This document shows, one piece after another, positions 32,301 to 44,300 of a stretch of DNA of 64,000 nucleotides; within the stretch, counting starts at the first letter, position 1; the number at the start of each line of letters is the position of its first letter. The notes below the pieces were generated by a model, which made no database searches, had not been told where the DNA came from, and saw nothing but the letters and a program-made list of their open reading frames with translations. The position numbers were made by a program, and so were the translations under genes. The DNA is taken from positions 13,710,866-13,774,865 of the forward strand of contig CM074185.1 of the NCBI GenBank assembly GCA_037179385.1, written 5' to 3'. This DNA is from Holothuria scabra. Taxonomy: Eukaryota; Echinodermata; Holothuroidea; Aspidochirotida; Holothuriidae.

Positions 32301-35300
32301 AGTGACTGTAGGCAGCCTTTAGTGGGGTCCATCCACTATACATGGACATAGCATACTACATGGTAGATTGTCGCTGCGTATGTGTGAGAAAAAGGGCACC
32401 AAGATGGCCTTCTGCTATGGTTTTGTCTGAAAGTTTTGACTTGCTCAAGTATATATCCCCATATTTTGCAAGAAAGTTGAAATATTTTTGTAATATGGCA
32501 AGGTAAGGTCTAAATCACTTCACATATTGCATGAATATGATATTATTTCCCATTCAAGTTTAACATTTGTTTAAAATATTACAGAGTCTTCGTCAAATCA
32601 GACGATTTATAGCTTCACGGCAACCATCTTGGTGTGCCTTTTTCATCCCAGTCGATGGCGACCATGTACTGATAGGACATACAAGTTACATGCTGTCCAT
32701 GTATATAAGTCCGTGGGTCCATCAGCCTTAAATCGTCTCCATTTATTGCCTACATGAATTTCAAACCCTAGTTTTCAGTGAAATTGAAGGGATCAATACA
32801 TACAATTTAGTGTCCTACCATCCATAATGCAGGTAAGCAACGAAGTTGAAAGACTGAAAGGTGACAGACCCCAGTTATGGCTGACTAAAATAAGACCAAC
32901 AATTTACTGTCCAGATTCATCTATAGTACAAGAGCACTGTCTTCTTTCTGGGGTCCAATTGTTTTCTTGAAAGCCCAAGTATGTAAAATTACTAAGCTCA
33001 TCCTACTCATTAATCAACAGAAAATAAGACCCGTGATGTTTGCTGTGCAATGAACAATCTTTTGACAGTTTATGGTTGATTGGCTGTGTGTAATATGTGT
33101 CATAGTTTGGTACAGACAGTGTACAGCTATAAACATTACACAATGGACATATATACCCATCTTATCCAGCAGACTGGCTAAAAATGGTAAAGTAGGTGTG
33201 AAAGAAATCTGCTTTTGCAATATTAATGACTTTCTTTGCAGTGTTTGGCTAAAACCTTTGTCCTCATTCAAGCAAAATGTTTGGATGATGTGTTTATTCC
33301 TGGCAGGCGATGATTTTAAGCAGTGGAATTGGGCTAGATTGAGTGTATACATGTGTGGAATCCCTCGGCATAAACAAATGTGAGGGTAATCATGATCACT
33401 CATGTTTTTTGCGTTTGTCCAGTTCCATGGGGACAATCAAAAGCAGGAAGTTGGTTGTTTCATCGACAACTATTTTTTCTTGGTAAGAAGCAGCTTGCTT
33501 TTATCAGATTAATGACCATGACAACTTTCATCACCCTATTTGAAACTTTTATTGCTCAAGACAAGTAATACATGAACACACACACACTGTACTGAGTTGC
33601 AGCAACAAAACATCACTATAGGAACTTGAAAAACACATTGTTTTTTGGTGAAAAATGTATATTGGACCACCTTATTTCCTCTTGGATCACTAAAATAGTG
33701 AAATGATTGCCCAAAGGACCACCATAAAGTTTTCTGAAAATCTTGGACTGCAGCCCTCTCCCCTTCAACCATAATTCTCCACAGGAGCGTAGTGGTGCCA
33801 GTCTGAATGTGTGGTCACTTTGACCCCTCAGTTAAACAAGAGTTGAACTGGGTTCAATTTCCACAATGTTTTGCAATTGCAGGAGTCATGTCAAAAATTT
33901 CTCTAAAATTTACTTTTTTTGAGAAAGGCTAGAATAGGAAAGAATCTGTCTGTTCAAATAAAGTTTGTAGGTCGGGCATGGCATAGTATTTCTGGCAAGT
34001 ATGGGAGTATTCATAACTGTCAGCTAGAACGTGACTGATGGCAATAGCACAGGCACAGAAATACGCAATATGCAGTGGGTAGGAGATTGGTCGTAACAGC
34101 TCAAAGAGCTAGAATAATTAATCAAATAAAACCCACATATTTCATTTTCTTTTCTTCATTATTTGCCAGTCTTGTTTTGAGAAACTTGAAAATGAAATCC
34201 AAGAGATCAACACAAACCAAGAAGCACTGAAGAGAAACTATCTGGAGCTGACAGAGCTCAAGCACATTCTAGATAAAGCCCAGCAATTTTTTGAAGAGGT
34301 AATGTAGTATTTTAAATCTTGTGACATAAGTGAATGATTTATGTAAGCTGTACAAATTAGGCTAGAGACCAGGAGTTTTCTGTTTTGTAAAATTAGAAAA
34401 TAGAATTGATGCTTGAGTACTTCACTGTTGCAATGAAAGTCATGTGCAAGATGGTATTACAAAACAAAATTTGATTAGAAAACTGGGTAACTCAAGGTAA
34501 CAAACCTATGGGTAAATCCCATATAAGGCCCATTTACTTTTGCACCTGGGATTCAGAAGGGCAAATTTGGTAAGCCTTTATGCATGAGTAAGTAAGTTAG
34601 ATGAGGGTTTAGGACTCAGTTACTAGCCACTTGGTCTACAGTAACTCAGCCTTTTTTGTCTAGTTGTTGCTCACTCACTTGTGAGTAATCTTTCAAAATT
34701 TGCATGAAAACTTAAAATTTTGATACATGTGTGATAGGTACAGGGCCATTTTGTTTATCCTGACGATTTGAAGGAGTGTGCATGGCCCCCAAATGAAATT
34801 AGCAAACTCCCTTATAGACCTGTGCATATGATGTCGCAGAAATGAAAGTTTATCCTCCTTTGGGGGCAAAATAAACCAACACAGACAAATGCAGACAGCT
34901 ACTTTTTCAACCAGTCAAATACGCGCGTGGTCTGCCACATGTACAGAGCTAATTATTATGCATATGGCAATGTGTTTCCACAGTTCTGCTCAAAGGATGA
35001 CATCAGTATGTCGTAAAATGCACAAGGTCTATTCATATCATTTCAGTTCTCTCAATATAAAAAAGGTGTTTCTTATCAATGAATAGCATTGCTGTGTTTG
35101 TCTTCTTTCATGTGTGTCATGTAATAGTGGTCTTTTCACTTAGTTTGTTTGGCTATCTTCTGTTACCTTTAACTTAGTGGATCTAATTTGCCCCATCTTT
35201 ATTCCCCTATAGTTACATTTGAACAGCCCATCTACTGTGATACAACCCTTGGCAATAAATGAACCCCACATCTAGATTGTGCTCTATCACTTACCAAACA

Positions 35301-38300
35301 GCCTACTCCAGCACACCCTTGCTTTGCCATCTAGTAGTGGGGCTCATTCATTGTCAATGGTAATTCCTTAGTAGATGCGCTGACCAAATGTAGTTGCAGG
35401 TGAGGTAAAGTCCTGCTCATAGATTCTCAAACCAAGTATGTTTTGGTGATTTGATTTCGTACTGTAGGCTTTGAATTTTGAGAGGTGTGTAGTGGGACTG
35501 CTCACCCTCACTTGCTTCAGATCACTCTGATTGGTATAATATTCACACACCTAGATGGAGAATGTGGGTTGTATAAATTTATTCAAATTTAATCAAGCAG
35601 ACACCTGCCACACTCCTTTATTTCCTGAGAAGCCTGATTTGTAGCATATCTGGAAAACCTCAAACTCAAGGCCTGCAAAACTCTTGTTATTCCACTTCAG
35701 TGAACCATGGACATTTGTTTTGCAAGAAAGAAACATTTCTAACATTCATTTTACCACAACATTTGTACTTGCGAGAAGTTCAAAAATTAATATTTTTTCT
35801 TCACAAATTATATAAGCAGTCACTGTCTGAGTTTTATCTTAGGTAAGGGATACCTTTAAAGTATATTCTTTATTGTATCTATCTATAGAGTTCTTGATTC
35901 TGTAGACACAGTTATGAAGAAAAACCACGTCACATGTGTTACATTCATGGTTTTTAGTTCCAGTGTGTTGGGGCATGAATGAGCATTCATTGCGAATGCT
36001 AGTATATTTGCATGAGGTACCAAATAAAATAAGAGGGTTTCAGGTATTGCTTGTCAAATTTTGGGGGTAAATTGTTTGTCCATTTCTGTATTCATTAACA
36101 AAATTTTAAAATGATCAAAATTATGACAATCCTTGACTGCACAAGTGTGCATGCTGAAACATAAATTCTTAGGCGAAAGAACCATGGTCATTAGAAGATT
36201 CAGGTCTTCCCTGCAAAGGTCTTGAGAATTTCTGTCATGGAAACTTCCTTCCAAAAGGACACAACCCTCTTGTGGCTCACAATCGCAAGACCTATTTTTC
36301 TGTTTTAAATTCCAATTGTCCAGTGGGATAAGTTGTCTGAATGATGTTGCGATAGTTGTAAGATTGTTTCTAGAACAAGTCTTTTCTGGTTGAGAATTTG
36401 TGTGAGGGTAAGAGAGGTTATCAGGTTGTACTCTCTTCAAAAAATTCAGTATGTATGAGAGTATGTGCATTAGAAAACCACATAAAAAGGAGCGTCTTTC
36501 CAATCTCCTTTATCTTCCCCTTCCCCAAAATTGAAATGTATAGTGCTTTCAAATTCCAAGTCATTTTTCCCTAATTTGTGTTCTTAAATTTCTTTAAAGA
36601 AGAAGCAGGGATTGTAAAACATTGTTTCCTCTCTTGGACGTTGTGTGCAAACCAAAATTTTGTAACCTTATGTGAATCACTGTTCCATACAAGATATCTG
36701 TGGTTGTATGTTTGTAAATTGTGTCTCATTTGTTGGTGTGATTTGCACAATTTTTGACCTTTTTCATGGACCCTAATGTCACTTTGTAAACCTACACCAT
36801 CTCTTTGCAAACAATTCCTTCCTTCCTTACCTTAAAGGCCCAATTTTCTCAGCCCAAGCTGTACCAATTCTCCTAATCTTCTTACCTTAGCCCCTCCCAC
36901 AAATGTCTGACATTCATCCTCATCCAGACACAATCTCAGTTTAAACTGCAGGGTGAGTATAAAAAGCTCAATGTGTATCAAAACAGTCTCAGTACAGTTC
37001 ATGCTGTGAAATATAAGCTGTGGTACTCTGCATTGTTTGAACTACCTGTCAATCAAAGTGCTGAGCCAATGGAGAATTTCCATAAACCCCTGCAAGAAAT
37101 GTAATTTGGGGTGAGAGGATTGACCCTTGTTATAAAATAATTTCTCTTCAACATGTCCTTTCCAGTCAATCATTGAGTTTCCCGACCACCACTAACTGAA
37201 TAATTAGAAGTAGCTATAGATCAAGCCCAAAGTTCTGTGTATGAGTTGCACAATTCCTTTAAAATTATATTTGTTTCCTCTCACTCACTCTGTTTCAAAT
37301 TTAATTTCTCTTACCAAATCAGTGACAATACAGTAAATAATGCAAGCCATTACCCATACCTGTTTTATCAGCTAAATAGGACCAATTTGCATTTAACCTA
37401 GTATTTGCCATAGTGACATCTTTTGTTGTCTATAAAAGTTACCTGTGAAAGTTGCTCAGCATCATCAATACTGAGTTTTTTAAATGGTGCTAGCTTAAAC
37501 CCTGGTTAAAGATCCTGATAATTGAATTTTAAGGCAGTTTATTCTCACCTCAAACTACTATTTTTGTAGTAGTCTGCAGAAATTCTCCATTGGCACAGTT
37601 CTTTGATTGACAGCAAATTAAAAAAATGCATAGAACTGTTGCTCAAATTACATAGCATGTACTGAACTGAGAGTGTTCTGATTACACATTGTGTTCTTGT
37701 ATATTCACCCTGAAGCAATAAACTGAGATTGTGTCTGGATTAGGATGAGTTTTAGACAATTGTGGGAGGGGCTTGAGAAAATGAGTTGGGAGAAATGGTA
37801 CCATCGTGGGTGTGAAGATTTGCCCTTTAATAGGACAAATAATTGACATTATGATCTTCATTGTTTTTCATTGTCTTTCCTGTCCTATTACCTCTGCATC
37901 CTTCATGGTCACTCATTGTAATCTCATCTCTGCTTCCTTGGTGGTCACTCAATGTACTCTTATCTGTGAATGCTTCATGGTCACTCAATATCCTGCATGC
38001 TCATTGCTCAACCTTATTTGGAACTCATCGAAACCAGATTGAATTCCACCAGCAGATACGAGACGCTGATAGAGATGAAGAGAGTCACACCATGCTTGGA
38101 GAGGAGGGACTCCGTCCTGGTCAAGCCATGAGTTTTGGGTATGTGTTTGTTAACTACATTTTGGGGTTGGGGGAACATGGTTCTAAAAATATTGAAAAAA
38201 ATGGGAAAAGCATGGAAAGGACAAGAATTCTGCTGTTGTGTTGAAAATCTGTAACTTAAACTTTGGGTAACTGGTCTAGCAAGAAAACTTGGTTGTTCAA

Positions 38301-41300
38301 AACATTTTTCTCACAATTACAAAACAGTTATTGTGTTTATGTATTATTGGTCTCAAAGAATGAAAAAATGTGATTTTTGATTTTTCAAGAGACAAAAACC
38401 ATTGAAGTCCGAAGTATTGTATGATGGAAAATGTTGAAATTGATCAGTCAGCATTATACTCCTTCAATCAGATAAAAGCAATCTGCTTTTTACTTAATTG
38501 TAAGAGAAAAGTGATTGTGCAACTTTTGGTTGGTTATCAGTATGGAATTTTAGTTGTTGCTGACAATTGGACAATCGAACCCTGATTTATATTGTAGGGT
38601 TTCATGTCTTTGTCTTGAGATATGGATATCCTACCTGATGTTCCTGATAAGATGAGGATAGGGTGCAGTATTAAAGACAGTGAGGAAAGGTAAGGGATAG
38701 AAATGTCTTGTGACTTATTATCATGCATGATATCAAGCATTCGATTAAAATACATGTACTTATTGCTCTTAGTTTGTTCGAAAAAGTAAAAAGTGATTAT
38801 GGTTTGTCATCACTCACAGCTTTGTGGCAGGGGTAATTCAACGTGAACGAATCCCAGCTTTTGAACAGATGCTTTGGCGAGTGTGCCGTGGTAATGTCTT
38901 CCTTCGTCTTGCTGAGATTGATGCTCCCTTGGAGGACCCAAGCACGGTAAACATATTATCAGTGATATAGGCTTTATATTATTGTATGTCCTGTAAACTT
39001 GTTGAGAGGCAGGTATGAATCAAGGAGCATGTTTCCAGAATATCAGGTCTTGGTAATCCTGGAAAGTCAGGAAAATGTGAAGCTTAAATTTCCAGGTCTG
39101 GAAAGACATGGAAAATGAGCAATTTCTCCGAATTTCCTAGACAGGTTCCTGAAATGGTTCCTAGAATGTTAGAAAGTGGATATATATGTTATGGTTTTCT
39201 GAATTTTCAGATACATTATTTTGTGGGGAAAAAGACAGAAATATGGGATATGACTGTTTTTAAAGGTCCTGGAAATGTCAGTTAAGGCTTTTGAAAGTCA
39301 TGGAGAATTGTCCAAGTCATGGACTGTATTAGGGGACTGAGGTCAATGTTTAATCTGTTCGGATTTTGTTTAAAGTTTTTCCCAGGCCATTTTCCAGTAG
39401 GAGTTCTCAGTCGTCAAGATTTTTGCTCTGACAGAGGTTATTCAGGAAAACTTATATTCATCATCATTGAAAATTTGTCAATAGAAATGTGTGTCTATCA
39501 TGCATGTTTGAAACTTCTGTCATAAAACTATGTAATCTTTTGTTTTCTTGTAGGGTGATGAGATGCAGAAGAGTGTATTCATTATCTTCTTTCAAGGAGA
39601 TCAACTGAAGACCAGGGTCAAGAAGATTTGTGAGGGGTAAGCTAGATAATGTGTCAAGGAAGCTTAAAGGGCTCATTTGTTTCTGACACTGTCCAGATGG
39701 ACCAACTATACATATTTTTGTGGTCCCTACTTTCATACTACATGGTCAAGTTGTTGGAGCATCTATTGGTAGTTGCGAGGGAGGTCTGGAGTTGGAATCC
39801 TGGCTGGGTCATACCAAAGACTTTAAGAAATGGAACCTACTGCCATTGAGAAGGGAAGACAAGCTTGTTAGCCACAACTGGAAAAGGTTGTAATCGCTGG
39901 GTTTTACCAGTTAGCTAGAAAATGGGTTGTAAATTCCATCTATTCAACTATTTCCAGTTCTTGAGTGTGATTCTGAATATAGTAGTAGCATTCAGGTATC
40001 ATGCTTAACATCAGAGTGAACTTTGAGCACGCAGACATGACAAGTCTCTTGCTGTTTTCTACCATTTGCCTCGACAACTTTTTACCTCTTAGTCCTACTT
40101 TAATTGACAAATTTGTCACTTTCTTAGAGTAACACACAGAAGTTGTGTGTATTTTATTTCAGAAATCAAAACAACACATTGATAAAAAAGCCACCCACTA
40201 GTCTACCCCCCCACCACCACTCCAACCCACTTCCACCCCCACCCAACACCCTCAAAATGATTTGATTGCTTATGTAACGTGCCATGTTCTTGGTCTTTTC
40301 AAATTTCCTTTTTTCTTAAAGGCCCTTCAGGTATTTCCATATATAACTAGAAGTTTAAGAATACCTTAAATAAAAGTGTCACAAGAATGCATGGATTAAG
40401 GACTGTAGATATCACAGGTCATTTACTCTGAGTTGAACATAATGGAGCTTTTCCATACCTAGATCTGTCTCATTGATATGGCTTTTGTGTATCCCTTACA
40501 GGGATTCTGCCAGAAAGACACAAAAAAGAGAGTGATTGATTTATTACTGCTAAACTTTAATTCTAAAGTCATGCTGTCATAGGTTAATTTTATGAGTGGG
40601 TAAAGGGAGGCAAAAGCTTGCTTCAAGGCCCCTGTAAGGTGCAGTTTGAAGGGTTGTAAGGGTCATTTACCTATTTAAGTTACAAAATTGTTGCAAAAGT
40701 GTCCTCTTTTTAAGTAAGAAACTAAGATATTGACAACTTTTTGATTTATATGGAAATGAAAGAGAGGGTGGGGGGGGGGGGGGAGTCTACCCACCACCTG
40801 GAAAGGGGGGGGGGAGGCAAATCGCCCTTACCCCCTCTAGCAGAAACACTGCATTGCATTTATGGTATTTAATAATCCATTTTATGTCAGATTTCGTGCT
40901 ACACTGTACCCATGCCCAGAGAGCCAAGGTGAAAGAAGAGAGATGGCTGCTGGAGTGAATACAAGGATTGAAGATTTGAAGGCCGTGAGTAGTCTGTGAA
41001 CTGGACTCTATGCTGTGTTCACTTTGTATAACTCCGCACTAGAGTCCTTAGCCACACTGCCCAAAAGATCTTCACATAATGGCCTTGCAGCACTTTCTTA
41101 TTTTGAAGTCCGCTTTCCTGGGACAAATTTCATGATTTTCTTTAAATTTTGTCACATGTTCTTGTTTACAAATTTAAAGATCATTTTCCACCCTGTTGTG
41201 GTGAAAACTTTTTGCAAATGTACCAAATTTTTCCTGCAGTCATAAAATGTACAAAGAAATGACATTTTGTATCTCTTTTGCATTGCTATTCTGCTTGTGA

Positions 41301-44300
41301 CTTTTTGGTTTCGATGATAAGAGAAACCTATGCATTCATGATGGCATATGTGTGTATGTATGTATGTATGTATGTGTGTGTGTATGTGGGTGTGTGCGTG
41401 TGTGTGTGTTTGTGACACTTTGCTCGTTAACACGATATCTCAAGAAGGAAAACTCCGACAGTTTTCAAACTTGGTACACAGATGCCCCTTATTGAGAGAA
41501 AGAACCCTATTGTTTTTGGTGGAGGTCAAAGGTCATCTGGGGTCACCAGGGGTCAAAGTCTAAAAACCTTGTTAACACGATATCTCAAGGTTGGAAACTT
41601 GGATAGATTTCATATGTGGTATGTGGATGCGTTATAGTCAGTAGATGGTCGCTATTGTTTTTGACGGAGGTCAAAGGTCATCTGGGGTCACCGGGGGTCA
41701 AAGTCTGAAAATCTTGTTAACACGATATCTCAAGGTAGGAAGCTTGGATAGATCTCATATTTCGGTATGTGGATGCGTTATGGTCAGGAGTTGGTCCCTA
41801 TTGTTTTTGGCGGAGGTCAAAGGTCATCTGGGGTCACCAGGGGTCAAAGTCTAAAAACCTTGTTAAAGCAATATCTCAAGGTAGGAAACTTGGATAGATT
41901 TCATATTTGGTATGTGGGTGTGTTATTGTCAGTAGATAGTCCCTATTGTTTTTGGCAGAGGTCAAAGGTCATCTGGGGTCACCGGGGGTCAAAGTCGAAA
42001 ATCTTTTTAAGACGATATCTCAAGGTTGGAAGCTTGGATAGATTTCATATTTGGTATGTGGATGCGTTATAGTCAGTAGATAGTCCCTATTGTTTTTGGC
42101 GGAAGTCAAAGGTCATCTGGGGTCACCGGGGGTCAAAGTCTGAAAACCTTGTTAAAGCAATATCTCAAGGTAGGAAACTTGGATAGATTTCATATTTGGT
42201 ATGTAGATGCGTTATAGTCAGTAGATGGTCCCTATTGTTTTTGGCGGAGGTCAAAGGTCATCTGGGGTCACCAGGGGTCAAAGTCTAAAAACCTTGTGTT
42301 AAAGCAATATCTCAAGGTAGGAAACTTGGATAGATTTCATATTTGGTATGTGGGTGTGTTATTGTCAGTAGATAGTTCCTATTGTTTTTGGCAGAGGTCA
42401 AAGGTCATCTGGGGTCACCGGGGGTCAAAGTCTGAAAATCTTGTTAAGACGATATCTCAAGGTTGGAAGCTTGGATAGATTTCATATTTGGTATGTGGAT
42501 GCGTTATGGTCAGTAGATGGTCCCTATTGTTTTTGGTGGAGGTCAAAGGTCATCTGGGGTCACCGGGGGTCAAAGTCTGAAAATCTTGTTAAGACGATAT
42601 CTCAAGTTTGGAAGCTTGGATAGATTTCATATTTGGTATGTGAATGCGTTATATCAGTAGATGGTCCCTATTGTTTTTGGCGGAGGTCAAAGGTCATCTG
42701 GGGTCACCGGGGTCAAAGTCTGAAAATCTTGTTAACACGATACCTCATGGTAGGAAACTTGGATAGATTTCATATTTGGTATTAGGGCTGTCAGCGATTA
42801 GCCATTAATCGCCAGCCAAGTAATCGTTTAGTAAAATGGTACATGCGATTAATCGCATCTCATGCCCTTGGACTCTGACTTGCGTTAAGTAAACAAGGTA
42901 TAGTCCTTCTTCACAAGTTTAGCTGCCTTGACAAAGCAATCGATGTCTACAGTATGAACAACAAGCTCAAAAATTGCCGCAGCGCAGAGCTATGACATTC
43001 ACCTTTTATCCACCCAACCCCCTGTAGTTTACATGTGATTGTGTGCGGTGTCATGGGGGACGTTTTAATCCGTGAACCCCAAACATGGAACCTGTTGTGA
43101 CAGGCTTTACTTCAACACCACCAATACATTTGTAATGAACAAAATTTACAATGAAATTTGAAAGCACTAAACGTATGCATACACCACAGTGTCTTTTAAG
43201 TGCCCTGTGCACCATTGTGCACTTCACCGTAATAGTTCAACTTCAACAACCACTTGTCAATTCGCTACTAGCGTACGTCTCCCAAAATTTCAACTTGAAA
43301 TCGACAAATTTCAAAAAAGTACAAGTTCAGCTTTCTCACCATGTTATTCCTGTCCTTGTATCACGTAGGAGTGTTTGTAAGTTATGAACTGAAAAAAGTT
43401 TCAAAATGTTTCCATCGCTGTTTATCAAGCACAACAGCGTACATAACAGCAGTTGCACACGTTAGCAGCTGGCTGAAAATCGTTTATATGCCGCTGCTTC
43501 GTGCTATACATCGAACGAACTTCTGTTGGGAAGAATCGTACTCACTGATTGGCTGCTTGCGTTTAGTGAATGAAGCGGCTTCTTTAAAAGTGTGGGGATT
43601 CCCCGCTTCGAACGTAATTATTGAGGGAGGGTGTCATGTTATTGCCAATTGAAGTACACCCATTCTCTAAGCGCTTTTAACGATACACGCCGAGCGAGCC
43701 GATCAGCCAGCTGAAGGCATGTATATTACATGCACTCTGCATGTAGATAGCAGCTAGCAGGTCTTGTTTATGTGCTGCGAACGTACGTACGACTATTTAC
43801 ACAGTACAGCTAGCTCAGCTCAGGCGGTAACTTAAACATAAAATGACCGGTGAAAACTACGTTGTCTAGATTTGATCGTAGCCTATTATTGTTAGCTCTA
43901 ACGTTACATTTTGTTCTGTAAACGTAGGTGGCTAGGCCGTAGGCCTAGTTTTTGTTGTGGCTTCAAGCCACACTACTTATGGGAGGAAATTAGAAATGAA
44001 ACAAATGGGGTAGATTGGGCAAGTGTCAAATTAAATATATCGTAGTGGGACCTGCAGCTGTCTGCATAGGGCTCGTCGGCTACTTTCGCTGGCTGTAGAT
44101 ACTGTATTATGGCCTAGCCTATACTTTGTGAACGATCGTTGCTTTGAAATACTGAAACTTGTTCTAGCTACTGGTGTGTGGTGTAACGATATATGTCAAC
44201 CTTCAATGGAAGCAATTCTCTAAAAATTGCTTGATTGATTGGTCAGGAGATGGTCTGTAATGTTTTTGGTGGAGGTCGAAGGTCTCCTGGGGCACATGGG

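Noticed and set aside
32581..32740. Extra V-ATPase exon between exons 3 and 4
   Set aside because: It has an AG before it, but exons 3 and 4 already join in phase to match the family, and the segment is the right arm of a foldback MITE.
33014..33436. 140-codon reverse frame in V-ATPase intron 3
   Set aside because: No domain, overlaps a comparable frame on the other strand, composition like the surrounding intron.
36054..36503. 149-codon reverse frame in intron 4
   Set aside because: The longest unexplained frame, but no recognisable motif or conserved pattern; AT-rich chance frame is the simpler view.
41348..42623. Several open frames with repeating peptide (HIWYV..., GHRGSKS)
   Set aside because: They arise from the 145-bp satellite; the unit is not a multiple of three, so frames shift each unit, and no start or splice support exists.
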